Shown here piece after piece: positions 32,560 to 43,479 of a DNA stretch of 64,000 nt (positions are counted from its first letter, which is position 1; each line of letters begins with the position of its first letter). The notes beneath the pieces are model-generated. The model was not told the origin of the DNA. It did not search any database and worked only from the letters and a program-made list of their open reading frames with translations. The translations under genes and the position numbers were made by a program. This DNA comes from Caenorhabditis elegans (taxonomy: Eukaryota > Nematoda > Chromadorea > Rhabditida > Rhabditidae): the NCBI RefSeq assembly GCF_000002985.6, contig NC_003283.11, positions 18,663,501 to 18,727,500 on the forward strand, read 5' to 3'.

Positions 32560-33850
32560 TGGAATTTTTACGGATTTTTTTAAAGTTGGGAATTTATATA
32601 AATTTTAGAAAACAATTTCAGAATTTTTAGGAATTTTTGGGAAACTTTAGAAAATACACGAAACTAGAGAGTTCCAGAAAATTTATAAAGTGTCCAAAAA
32701 ATTCCGGAAAAATTCAGAAAGGTCTAAAAAAATTCCAGAAAATTTTAGAAAATTTTAGAAAGTTCCAAATAATTTTCAGAAAATTTTAAAAAATTCCTAA
32801 AAAGTCCCAGTAACCTCTAAAAATAATTTTTTTTAATTCAGAAAAAAATCCTAAAAGTTCGAAAGAATCTATAAAATTATCAGAAAGTTCCAGAAAATTT
32901 CAGAAAATTCCAAAAATTCGCTGACAATCTATAAAGTATTCAAAAATCCCAGAAAATTTCAGAAAATCTCAGAATATTCTAGAACATTTCAGAAAAATTT
33001 AGAAAAATCCAGAAAATTCCTAAACATTTCAGAAAATCTATAAAGTTTTCAGAAAATACCAGAAACTTTCAGAAAATTCCAGAAAATTTCAGAAAATTCC
33101 AGAAAATTCCAGAAAATTCCTGAAAATCCGAAAAAAGCTATAAAGTATTCAGAATATTCAAGAATATTTTAGAAAACTTCAGTAGAACAAAAAGTATGTT
33201 TAAAAATTCAGAAAAATTCTAGAAAATTCCTGAAAATCCCAGAATATTCTAGAACATTTCTAGAAAAAATTTCACATGTTCGGAAAATTTTTTAGGTGGA
33301 AAAAATTTAAAAATGCCATAATTTTTCGGGAAAATTCGAAAAAATCCTAAAAAAACCCAAAAAACCCCCAGTCAAAAATTCCAATATATCTGAAAAAAAA
33401 TACTCATAAAATTCTAGTACAATCCAGAAAATTTAATGAAATTCTAGAAAATTTCAGAAAATTCCAGAAAATTCAAGAACATTTCAGAAAATATTTAAAG
33501 TCATCAGAATATTCCAGAAAATTTCAGAAAAATTCTCGATAATTTTAGAAATTTCCTAAAATCAGTAAATTCCAGAAAATTCCAATAAACTCCAGAAAAT
33601 TCCAGAAAATTTCAGGAAAGTTCAGAAAATTCCTAACAATTTCAGAAAATCTATAAAGTTTTCAGAAAATTCCTGGAAATTCCGGTAGATTCCAGAATAC
33701 TCCTGAAAATTTTTTACATTTCTATAAAAATTTCCAATGTTCGGAAATATTTTTTAGGTGAAAAAATATTCAAAAACTCTCCCATTTTTTCTGGAAAATT
33801 CACGAAAAATCCCCAAAAAATGTTCGCAATTTCAAGAAATTCCTAAAAAA
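32560..33850. repeat. Same 'CCAGAAAATTTCAG' array downstream of the gene
   Basis: Continues the intron-6 repeat after the 3' end of the lysine-rich gene. The TATAAAGT(C)ATCAG, AAAACTTCAGTAGA and TTTTTAGGTGGAAAAA landmarks match intron 6, indicating a block duplication across the last exon. Confidence 0.85.
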
Positions 33851-34255
33851 TTTCGAGAAATTTTTCTAAAAGTATTTCAGTACATCTAAAATTTCATTGG
33901 ATGACGTGTGTGTAATTCGACAGATTTTTTTTCGGCAAAAATTCAAATTGAGTAGGTGTTGCTATTTGCAAAAAAAAAACCCCTACAAAATGCTATGACG
34001 TCACAAAAAAACGTGGGAGTACTTCTACCGAATATAGTGAATTGAACAGTCCATACTACAAATTCACTTGTGACCATCACTCATTAAATCAGGAATCACG
34101 GGGGCCATCAGTTTCAACACCCACTCCAAAACAAACATGAGCTGATCTTTGGGAACTATTTGATCAGGTGGAGGAAGCTGTGGGCCGGTGTTAATATAAA
34201 AATGACAATGTTTTTAAAGTTTTTTTTATCTAATTTTTACTATTACTATATTTAT
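33851..34255. other. Upstream region of the nuclear receptor gene
   Basis: Unique sequence with a TGACGTCA (CRE-like) site near 33997. No certain promoter or acceptor. An upstream in-frame ATG at 34160 would add 32 residues. Confidence 0.4.
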
Positions 34256-37200
34256 ATGCTTGATATTTCAAATTTCGGTGATTTCTGGATGTTCCAACCT
34301 ACCTCGCCCACCTCTGAAGATTGTGCAGCTACATCGTCTGATTTTCCAGTCACGTCTTCTGATCTACCAGCTACATCGTCTGATCTTCCAGCTACATCTT
34401 CAGATCTTCCAGCTACACCGTCTGATCTTCTAGCTACGTCATCGGATCTTCCAATACAGGATTTTCCAGCTACACCGCGTGATCTTCCAGCTACGTCTTC
34501 TGGTCGTCAAGTTCAGGATGTTCTAGCTGCATCTTCTGATCTTCCAGCTACGTCGTCTAGTCGTCGAATTCAGGATGTTCTAGCTACGTCTACTGATCCT
34601 CCAGCTACATCCTCAGATCTTTCAGCTTCGCTTTCTGATCTTCCAGCTACATCATCGGATCTTCTAGCTACGTCATCTAAGTTTCCAGATGTGTCGTATG
34701 ATTTTCCTGCAAAGTCGTCTGATCTTCCAGCTACATCCTCAGATCTTACAGCTACGTCGTCTAAGTTTCCAGCTGTGTCGTATGGTCTTCCTGCCAAGTT
34801 TTTCGGTCTTCCAGTACAGGATCTTCCAGCTACGTCGTCTGATCATCCAGCTACGTCATCAGATCTTCAAGCTTCGCTTTCTGATCTTCCAGCTACCTCC
34901 TCAGATCTTCCAGCTACACCGTCTGATCTTCTAGCTACGCCTTCTGATCTTCCAACACAAGATCTTCCAGCTACGTCTTCTGATCTTCCAGCTACGTCTT
35001 CTGATCGTCCAGCTACGTCTTCTGATCTTCCAGCTACGTCCTCAGATTATCCTGCGAAGTCTTCTGATTTTCCAGCTACGCCATCGGATCTTCCAGCTAC
35101 GTCGTCTGGTCGTCAAGTTCAGGATGTTCTAGCATCGCTTTCTGATCTTCCAGCTACACCGTCTGATCTTCTAGCTACGCTGTCTGGTCGTCAAGTTCAG
35201 GATGTTCTAGCTGCGTCTACTGATCTTCCAGCTACGTCATCGGATCTTCCTGCCAAGTCTTATGATCTTCCATCTACGTCATCGGATCTTCCAGTACAGG
35301 ATCTTGCAGCTACATCCTCAGATCTTCCAGCTACGTCGTCTAAGTTGACAGCTGTGTCGTATGATCTTCCTGGCAAGTCTTCCGATCTTCCAGTACAAGA
35401 TCTTTCAGCTACGTCATCGGATCTTCCAGCTACGTCATCGGATCTTCCAGTACAGGATCTTGCAGCTACGTCGTCTGATCTTGCAGCTACGTCATCGGAT
35501 CTTCCTGTCAAGTCTTATGATCTTCCAGCTACGCCATCGGATTATCCTGCGAAGTCATCTGATCTTCCATCTTCCTCTTCTGATCGTTCAACTACGTCGT
35601 CTGGTCGTCACGTACAGGATCTTCCAACTACGTCGTCTGATCTTCCAGCTACGTCATTGTATTATCCTGCCAAGTTTTATGATCTTCCAGCTACGTCATC
35701 GGATCTTCCAGTACAAGATCTTGCAGCTACATCCTCAGATCTTCCAGCTACGTCGTCTGATGTTCCAGTATCGTCATTGGATCTTCCAATGCATAGTCTT
35801 CCAGTAACGTCGCCAGATCTTCAATTTCAGGATCTTTCAGCTACGTCGTCCGACTTTCTATCTACTTCGTCTGATCTTCCTGCAAAGTCTTCTGATCTTG
35901 CTGCCCAAGATCTCCCAGCTCAAGATTTTCCAGCACAGGATCTCCCAGTCATGTCATCCGATCTTCCAGCTGCGCCATCCGATCTTCCCTCCACATCATC
36001 CAACCTTCTCTGCACAGTCTGCGGTGCTCCAGCCAGCGGTAGGCGATACGGAGCCGCCGCCGCCTGCCTTGCCTGCATCGTCTTCTTCCGGCGATCAGTC
36101 CTAAGAAAGATCCACTACACCTGTCAGGCACTAGGCAGGTGTGAGATTACTGTAGGTAAGGCATCTCAGGCAATTTTTCTCAGTACATGAAGCTTCCAGC
36201 ATCTCGATGTGTTTGCCGGTACTGTAGAATGCAGAAATGCTTGGCGGCTGGGATGGATCCTCGTGGTAGGAACTTCGGATCTTAGAAGTTAAAAATCCGA
36301 TTTTTTTTTAAAATTTCAGCAATACAAATCCGGGACCTTCTTGGGCCAAGGAGCTTATCGTCAAGATTATCCTCACGTCGGAATCTAGGTAGGATAGGCT
36401 CAAATTCCAGATTTTATGCCTGAAACTTGGCCCAAACTTCAAAATTTTGAAAAATCCTTGTGAAAATCGGATTTGTCACCAAAAATTACTCCTATCACTC
36501 ATTTTTCAGAATTTTAGTGCAAAATTCCGTCAAATCTGGTGTCAGGTACGCAATCACCAGGCTACAGTAACCCAAAACACCAGATTTGACGCAAAATTGC
36601 ACAAAAACGCCCATAATTGGGTACCAGGGGTAGTTTGAGGTGGGGAATTCGAATTTTGACGTGATTTGCAACAAAAATGTTGTTATAAAATCTAAATTTT
36701 CAGATTTTTCTCCGATTTTGGACTTAACTGATTTTCTGAGCCTACAAAGGACCCAGTGCAGCTCTGGAAACCAAAAATGTTTCCAGCAAACTTCTAGAGA
36801 AGCAACCTCTTCCGACATAAACTCATCTCTAAAACTAGCCATCGAGCATGCAAATTCATGGGCTCTGAAATTTAATTTTTATGAAAATTTCACGGAAAAA
36901 ACTTCAATTTTATCGGAATTTGCCATCGGATTTATGCTAATCGATCAGGCATTCAAAACTGCGGAAGAAGCTGAAAATGGCTTCTGGCTCCTGCAAAATG
37001 GGACTTTTTTGGTCGAAAATGAGCACAAGTAGGTTTTTTGGAAATTTTCAAAAAAAAAATTTTTTTTTAAATTTTCCAGATCCTACTCAAAATATGTGTC
37101 TGAAATACTCAACTCAATAGCAGTTCCGTTCAAAAATCTGAAAATTGAAGAGTTTGAGTGCGTGATTTTGAAAATTTTGCTGTTTTTGTCAGGTGGGTGC

Positions 37201-37461
37201 CGAAAAATTTTTAAATTTTGGGAAAATCCTTTAAAATTTTCAGCCAATTCCCTGCAAAATCACAGGGATCTTGCTCCTCACCGCAAGTATTGTTTCAAGC
37301 TGCTCACGGAGCACCGGAGCCCTCCAGAAGCCGGGGAAATAATTTTACTGCTCAGCTCAATTAGGTGTGTCATAAAGTCATTTTATAATGTAACTAGAAT
37401 ATCTGATATTTTTAATGTTGAAAATTTTGACGACGATGTTAAAGTTGTACTTGTTGAATAA
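34256..37461 (+). CDS. Nuclear hormone receptor with a long SSDLPAT heptad-repeat N-terminus
   Basis: Six exons (34256-36155, 36200-36265, 36320-36388, 36704-37028, 37080-37192, 37244-37461) close in phase to 896 residues. Residues about 20-580 are tandem SSDLPAT heptads with QDLPA variants. The C4 zinc-finger domain starts at Cys586: CTVCGAPASGRRYG, CLACIVFFRRS, a second finger ending CRYCRMQKCLAAGMDPR, then the hinge AIQIRDLLG. The ligand-binding domain spans about 680-896, with SILSEFAIGFMLIDQAF, FKNLKIEEFECVILKILLF, SPPEAGEIILLLSS and an acidic end NFDDDVKVVLVE. This fits the expanded nematode HNF4-like receptors, nuclear DNA-binding regulators; target genes and ligand are unknown. The repeat and the finger lie in one open exon, so the fusion is not a splicing artefact. 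The start is uncertain (34160, 34256 or 34289). Confidence 0.85.
34320..35995 (+). repeat. Coding 21-bp tandem repeat (about 80 heptads)
   Basis: The unit TCTTCTGATCTTCCAGCTACG (one variant per heptad) encodes SSDLPAT. Groups of 3-5 heptads recur with CAGGATCTTCC (QDL) spacers. Because 21 is a multiple of three, several other frames on both strands are also open, which explains long shadow ORFs. Confidence 0.95.
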
Positions 37462-37462
37462 A
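37457..37462 (+). terminator. Poly(A) signal overlapping the receptor stop codon
   Basis: GTTGAATAAAGTC: the AATAAA includes the TAA stop at 37459-37461. If used, the 3' UTR is only about 15-20 bases. The same arrangement is kept in the orphan exon copies downstream. Confidence 0.6.
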
Positions 37463-37893
37463 GTCATGTTGCCAGGCACAGGCAAATTGTTTTGATTGTT
37501 GATATTTTTGAAATATTTGAAAATAACCTTGGGAAAAATCAGATCAAGCCAGAAAGTCTTTAGAGCTTTTTTCGAAGAAAAAGGAACAAAAAATCCACAA
37601 AAATTCTTCCTAACTTATTGTGAAATATTTTGAAAATATTTATTTTTTACTTCAAAAAAAATAGCTTAAACTTCATTTCACATTAAATTGCACAAAACTT
37701 GCTACGATGCACCATGATATCCATAATTCACTGGTTCTTCTTGCCCTTTCCCCGATAAACTTCATCGCTCTGATTTAATTCTCAAAAAAAAAAAATTTTT
37801 TAATTCATTCATTCAATTAGAGAACTTCCATTAGGTTTAGGAATACATTCTCAACTTTTCCATTATTAGGAAATTGTTGTAAAAACAACAACT
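37463..37893. other. Spacer between the receptor and the Cys-rich membrane gene
   Basis: AT-rich sequence, including a single CAGGCACAGGCA just after the receptor, which resembles the minisatellite unit found after its orphan copies. No gene seen. Confidence 0.5.
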
Positions 37894-38007
37894 ATTACCT
37901 GTCTAGATGATGTATTCAGTTGAAGAGACACAGACATCCCACGCCCCTCCCTTTGGTCCCCGGCTGTCTTTGTCTCTTCATCTGACTACACTCTCTAGAC
38001 AGGTAAT
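37894..38007. mobile_element. Short palindromic element (MITE-like)
   Basis: ATTACCTGTCTAGA at the left end is inverted at the right end (TCTAGACAGGTAAT), and pairing extends about 40 bases per arm, including GAAGAGACA(C/A)AGACA. The total length is 114 bp. No clear target duplication was seen. It lies 80 bp before the start of the membrane-protein gene. Confidence 0.7.
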
Positions 38008-38086
38008 AACGATAAGCACACAATATTGTGCATCTTATCAGTTTGACCAGACGGTCTCTGTCTCTATTTTTCGAAATTATATTTCT

Positions 38087-41000
38087 ATGCATTTATTTTC
38101 TTTGCTTTCAATTTTGTGTAAGTTCTATAAGCCATAGTTTGGAGAAGAAGATTTAGATGTAGAAGTCTTAAATTTCAAAAAAAATTGGGCAGAACAGTCA
38201 AACATTTGTTTGCACATAGTAGTAAAATGGTTTTGCCATATTAATTTTTAAGATAACATAATCGCACTGGCAGACGCTTCGACGCCGAGTTCGACATGCG
38301 ATGTTGCACACCTGAACCCAAATCGCGATCGGAAGTTTATCGACAGTCAACTGTATTTCTTGACTTCTTGCAATTGCTCAACGCAACTTGCTTTGGCTTC
38401 AAGTAAGTTTTTCTGAACTGAAAGTTAGACTTCAAAATTTGAAATTTTTTTTAAAGCCAATTTTTTCAGCCATTTTTCTGATCTCGCTTCTTTGCAGCTT
38501 TGAATTGAGGTTTATGTGCGGATTTTGCTTTGTTAAGAATACATTGTAAGAAAACAAAAAAAGTTTGGAAAAAAATCCGTCCAAAAAAATTTTTTTTTGT
38601 CGCTCGTCAAAAAAAATTTTTTTTTTTCAAAAATTTTTTTTTCGAAAATTCTTGATTTTTTATACATAAATGATGTAACCATGTGCAAACTATTTTTACT
38701 CATACAAAAAATTTGAGTATGCAATTTGGATCTCGAGAAATACTCCAAAAACTCGAAAATAATTCGAAAAAACTGTGTTTTCTGTTATTGTTTTAGTGTG
38801 ACGCAATAAATTGAAATGTTTTGTATGTTTAAAAATAGTTTGCACATGGTTACATCATTTTTGTATAAAAAATCAAGAATTTTCGAAAAAAAAATTTTTG
38901 AAAGAAAAAAAATTTTTTTTGACGAGCGACAAAAAAAATTTTTTTGGACGGATTTTTTCCCAAACTTTTTTTGTTTTCTTACATTGTGTACTAAACTAAG
39001 CAAAATCCGCACACAAACCTCAATTGAAACCTGAAAAGAAGCGAGATCTGAAAAATGCCTGAAAAAATTGGCTCCGAGTACGGGCACTTCGGACGGCCAA
39101 AAAATTTTGTGAACAAAATGAAAGATCATAGTTGATAACATAAATTCCCATAGTTTCAAAAAAATCTATAAAAGGCAAAAAAAGTTATGATTTTTGACCC
39201 GGAACTTATTTGGTGACCTAATATACAGACCAACGGGCAAAAAGTGTACGGCTGAAGTTAAAGGTGGAGTAGCGCCAGTGGGCAAATTGTTAAAAACCAC
39301 TTCTTTGGTCCTAAAATGACCAAATATCATGATAAAACTTTTCAAAAATTTTTTGAAAATTTTTTATTTACTGTCAAAAAGTGGCAATTAATCAGTTTTT
39401 GCCACTCATTATTTTGGAAGTCGACTAAAAAAAAAAAATTTTTTTCGACAGTTTTTATGTTTTAATACTGTTTAAATTATTTGTATAAAACATATAACAT
39501 TGTAGGGGTCGAGACATGTGACATTTCTTTAAATTTCCTCAAATGCTCGTATTTTTCAAAAATTTGGCAATTTAGGCGCTACTCCACCTTTAATTCTATA
39601 TTACTCAATAAAATATGATATTCTAAAATTAATTTAAAAAAAGTCAACAAAATTCTGAAACTTGAACCTTTTCCCTAATTTTTTGAAACTATTTTTAGAT
39701 CCTTCTAATATTTATTGGAATTTCTTTCTAAAAATTTAAAATATTCTGGTTTATTCCAAGGCTTTATGACACGTTCTAAAACTTTTTGAGTCCCTCTAAA
39801 ACTTATTTATAAAACTCCAATAATATCATTAGCAACTCTTTAGATAACCTAAAATCCTACAAGATCAACTCAACTCAATGGGATTCCTACATAGCTCTGT
39901 CGCAATGGAATGGCGGGGAGAAGAATGAAGCGTGCTGGAAGTCGGTTGATCGACATTTTGCGTTCCATTTTTGCGGGGTCTTTGGAGGACGTAAGTCTCG
40001 ATTTTGACAAAAAAAGATAAACAATCAATCTAATTTCTAAGTCGAAATCAATCACGCTTGGGCTATGCTGAAAGACTGCCATGAGAGCCGAAAACAACCG
40101 ACGTGCATTTTAAAGTTTGTGGAGATGCTGAGAGTAGGAGTATTTCGATGTTTTGTTAAAAATAATTCAAATTTTTAGACATTTTTTACATTAGGAATTA
40201 TAATTTCAGTTTTTTTTTCGAATAGAAACATAGCAACTAATGGTATTTGTGTAGTATACCTGGCCCAAAGATGTTAAAGATGGAGTAGCGCTAGTGGGGA
40301 TTTTGTCTAAATGCACTTATAATGCTCCAAAACAACCGAATATCATAATAAAACACTCCAAAAATTTTTAGATTTTTCATAATTTCCGGTCAAAGTTTTG
40401 GCAAATTGCCAAAATTTTGAAAAATACGAGCATTTGAGGAAATTTAAAGAAATTTCACATGTCTCGACCCCTACAATGTTCTAATACAAGTTATTTGAAC
40501 AGAATTAAAACATAAAAAATGTCGAAAAAAAATTTTTTTTGGTCGATTTCCAAAATTATGAGTGGCAACAACTGAGTAATTGCCACTTTTTGACAGTAAA
40601 TAAAAAATTTTCAAAAAATTTTTGAAAAGTTTTCTCATGATATTTGGTCATTTTGTGACCAAAGGAGTGGTTTTTAACAATTTCCCCTTTGGCGCTACTC
40701 CACCTTTAACTATTCTGAAAATTTCACGTGACTTCAGAGTTTTTCTCAGTCTAAAAATGCAAATTAATTTCACGGTTTGATTAAACTATCATTTTTGAAA
40801 AAAATTAATGGAACATGTATTATTGAATGTTACTCAAAAAAAAATCAAATAACAAAAAAGTGTGTTTTTTTTTCATTTTAGGATATCGCTGAAAGCAAAA
40901 CAACCAAAGCGTTCTGCCGTCGATATTATCATTACATCAACAATCGACTAACAATAATGAATGTACCACTGGAAAATTCCGAATATATTATGTTTTTTGA

Positions 41001-41814
41001 CCAGAAACAGAAGCTGTTAGCTCTGAGAGTTGCGAAATTTGCCGGTGAGGTTAAACCAGTAATTTCACTCTCGGAGATGGAAAATGTATTAAATAAATCT
41101 ACAATCGCTTGCTCCGAGTCCAAGAGTGAGTTATACTTTTTTTTAAAAAGGAAAGTACATATATCTTAAATTTTACAGAAAAGTTAAAATGTCTGAAAGT
41201 TGAAAAGGAAATTCTACGTTTTCTTAGTTAATAATGCCTAAATTTCCAACCTTAGAATGTCTGAAATTTTGAATTTCAAAACGGAAAAAATTTGGAGTTT
41301 TCTACCTAAAACTGTTTCAAATTTTAATTTTGTAAGAAAATTATCATGTAACAGGGTCTAAAGTTTTGGTTTTTTTTTGGATTTTTTATTGGAGACTGTT
41401 TGGAATGAAAATGTTCTTAAGTGAAAAAAACTGAAAATTTTAATTTTCTGTTGAAATGTCAGGCATTTCAATTTTCTTATTTAAAATTTTCAAAAGTTTC
41501 AAATTTAAAAAGCTAATAATGTTCAATTTTCAGGAGCTGTAAATGCATGCGTTGTAGAATTTTTCATTTGTTATACGATGTTCACCGAGGCCAATTGTAC
41601 GGAAAAACACGAAAATTGTGTTTCAAAAAGCATGGCGTCGGCTGACTGCAAGGGAACCCTCACATCAGTTTTATGGAATCGGATTGATGATATCTCTGCA
41701 ATTTTATTTCTCATTGCTTTCTTTGTTTTTGTGGGAGCTTATGTTTTTTTTTCGCTCAAAAAGCGTACCGAGAAAAAGCGAAAAATATTGCAGGATGGTT
41801 CTTTGGAAATTTGA
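38087..41814 (+). CDS. Cys-rich type I membrane protein (tentatively T20D4.11/DUF19-like), copy 1
   Basis: Six exons (38087-38117, 38253-38402, 39844-39990, 40042-40133, 40882-41125, 41534-41814) close in phase to 314 residues. The signal peptide is MHLFSLLSILYNIIALADA. The ectodomain carries about 16 cysteines, with WDSYIALSQWNGGEKNEACW, RHFAFHFCGV, HAWAMLKDCHES, CRRYYHYINN and CTEKHENCVSKSMASADC. A transmembrane helix at about 272-294 (ISAILFLIAFFVFVGAYVFF) is followed by a short basic tail KKRTEKKRK. The Cys pattern resembles nematode secreted DUF19-type proteins, but that match is tentative. A paralog lies inverted at 52415-56444 and shares exon phases and the first-exon sequence. Introns 2 and 4 contain a foldback element and two TTAA MITEs. 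Exons 3-5 use TAG or AAG acceptors. Confidence 0.82.
38456..39072. mobile_element. 617-bp foldback element in intron 2
   Basis: Two arms of about 260 bp (38456-38730 and 38812-39072) are inverted copies of each other with an 80-bp loop; ends are GCCAATTTTTTCAG and its complement. The arms contain GTCGCTCGTCAAAAAAAATT and AACCATGTGCAAACTATTTT. No coding capacity. Foldback MITE or long hairpin. Confidence 0.85.
39258..39593. mobile_element. TTAA-flanked MITE, copy 1 (intron 2)
   Basis: Terminal inverted repeat AAAGGTGGAGTAGCGCC, ends flanked by TTAA. The interior has AAGTGGCAATTAATCAG and GGTCGAGACATGTGAC. TTAA duplication is typical of piggyBac-like and some other DNA transposons; family assignment is an inference. 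Confidence 0.85.
40274..40709. mobile_element. TTAA-flanked MITE, copy 2 (intron 4, inverted)
   Basis: Same termini (AAAGATGGAGTAGCGC and GGCGCTACTCCACCTTT) flanked by TTAA. The interior runs opposite to copy 1 and is longer, retaining the TTGACC..GGAAATTATG part. Confidence 0.85.
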
Positions 41815-41939
41815 AACATGGTGCGAAAAAATTCTAAAAGTTCCAATGTTTGCTAAACCTGTTTGAGTAAAGATTTTTACTTCAAACAAAAGAATTCTGA
41901 CTTTTTTTACATGTTTTTAAAGGATTAAAAGGATTAAAG

Positions 41940-42361
41940 GACGATCCGTTTACCAAGTGCTATGCACTGCGGATCTGGGATTCAGGTACACTCCCTGGTG
42001 GTGGTCCCAGGTCTTGCGCCCGCCGTATTGCTGGCTGCGCTGTTTACAAAAGTGCTGACTGTTGTAAGTGTACAGAATGATGTTTTCCAGAACAACATGC
42101 ACAACGTTTGGTGTTTCTGCACTGCTTGGTCGTATGATGTCTCGTCAGGCAATTTGCGCATAACTTTTTGGTTCTGATGATTTGTCTGAATTCTTCGCTC
42201 GTGAGCTCACATCTCTTTGGAACGTGTGGTCCGGAGCACATTGAACAAGTGGTATTCTGGTTGATTTCTGGTTGATTGAATCTGGTTGATTGAATGGGAA
42301 TGAGAATGGCAGGAATTGAAGCATGCGCCCTTTCCTTGGCTTGTAATGCTCTTCTACCCAT
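41940..42361 (-). pseudogene. BEL/Pao-type retrotransposon gag fragment (zinc knuckles)
   Basis: A minus-strand frame at 42361-42044 has a Cys/His array: CSMCSGPHVPKRC, LCANCLTRHHTTKQC and CACCSGKHHSVHL. This is the zinc-knuckle layout typical of BEL/Pao gag regions in nematodes and insects. After the last knuckle the frame stops, and residues that continue the homology-like character are found in other frames to about 41940, so the fragment is broken. No reverse transcriptase or LTR flanks it. A solo LTR at 61236-61648 could be of the same class, but that link is not shown. Confidence 0.7.
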
Positions 42362-42373
42362 TCTCCTGAAAAT

Positions 42374-42757
42374 TTTTGAAAATGTTGCTGTTTTTGTCAG
42401 GTGGGTGCCGAAAAATATTAGAAATACCGAAAATCCGTAGATTCTGGTGTCAGGTACGCAATCACCAGGCTACAGTAACCCAAAACACTAGATTTGACGA
42501 CATTTCCTGCAAAACCGCAAAATCAAAATTTTTCAGCCAATTCCCTTCAAAATCACCTGGATCTTGCTTCCCACCGCGACCACTGTTTCAAGTTGCTCAC
42601 GGAGCACAGGAGCCCTCCAGAAGCCGGGGAAATAATTTTACTGCTCAGGTCAATTAGGTGTACCATCATGTCATTTTATAATGTAACTAGAATTTCTGAT
42701 ATTTTTAATGTGGAAAATTTTGACCACGATGCGAAAGCTGTACTTGTTGAATAAAGT
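42374..42757 (+). pseudogene. Orphan copy 1 of the nuclear receptor terminal exon
   Basis: A partial exon-5 end (TTGCTGTTTTTGTCAGGTGGG), a hybrid intron with sequence from receptor intron 3 (GGTGTCAGGTACGCAATCAC), then a full-length 218-bp copy of the last exon (42537-42754). Its frame is intact through SPPEAGEIILLL and NVENFDHDAKAVLVE to the TAA inside AATAAA. It has no zinc-finger exon, so it is a detached fragment. Confidence 0.8.
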
Positions 42758-42777
42758 TGTAAAGTCAAGTTGTCAGC

Positions 42778-42808
42778 CACAGGCAGGCACAGGCAGGCAC
42801 AGGCCAGT
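42778..42808. repeat. CAGGCACAGG minisatellite, short
   Basis: About three copies of CAGGCACAGG directly after orphan exon copy 1. Confidence 0.75.
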
Positions 42809-42899
42809 TTTTTCTTCAAAAACTGAAATTTTCTGTATTTTCTTCAATTTTTCGTTGGAAAATTGGAATTAAGAGAGTTTTTTTTTTGATATTCTATTT

Positions 42900-43215
42900 G
42901 AATTTCACACATTTTTTCTCAGAGAATATATTAGAAGTTAAAGTATTCAGTTCAAAAGTTATGTCAAAACCCATCCAAAAAGTTATAATAAATCAGAAAT
43001 GGCACTCTCTGGGCTCCTTGACAGCTGCGCAGGTCTGATGGGTACCCGTCTCCCAACACATTTGCCGCCATGTCCCTTCATTCAGTATTGAATGTCGCCT
43101 TGTGTATGGTGACTTTCTTCTATTTTCTCTGGTTTTTTCGACATTTTTTGGGCGGTCTTCCTATTGATTTTTTGAAAAATTGTAAGTTTTAGATTTAAAG
43201 ATTCAATATTTAAAG
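42900..43215. repeat. ~310-bp local duplication, copy A
   Basis: Begins ACACATTTTTTCTCAGAGA, contains AATCAGAAATGGCACTCTCT and GTATGGTGACTTTCTTCTAT, and ends with AAAAATTGTAAGTTTTAG. Copies B (46130-46440) and C (50195-50480) follow the other two receptor-exon copies. In A only, ATG at about 43112 opens a 30-codon frame to the GTAAG donor; B and C have stops. Confidence 0.85.
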
Positions 43216-43254
43216 GAGAAGTGGATTTTTTTTTCATAGCTCGTTGTCTGTAAC

Positions 43255-43475
43255 CTCAGTGTGTGGATATGGCCGGGGTACTGTAGTAGTACTGTAGGGG
43301 TACTTTAGGAGTACTGTAGTGGTACTGTAGGATTACTGTAGTTTAGGAAAAATTGACTTTCCGCTTTTTGAAGGGATTATGGGTTGCGGTTAGTGAGGGG
43401 ATATGATCGGGGTACTGTAGTAGTACTGTAGGGGTACTGTAGTGGTACTGTAGGATTACTGTAGTTTAGGAAAAA
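43255..43475. repeat. TACTGTAG-rich repeat (two blocks)
   Basis: GGTACTGTAGTAGTACTGTA and GTGGTACTGTAGGATTACTG occur in two blocks about 135 bp apart, each followed by TTTAGGAAAAATTGACTTT. Confidence 0.85.
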
Positions 43476-43479
43476 TTGA

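Noticed and set aside
34570..35807. Several long frames in other phases and on the minus strand over the receptor repeat
   Set aside because: A 21-bp unit is a multiple of three, so non-coding frames stay open. Only the frame leading into the zinc finger is supported.
37907..38137. 76-residue ORF starting in the palindromic element
   Set aside because: Only its internal MHLFSLLSIL segment is real; that is the first exon of the membrane-protein gene, starting at 38087.
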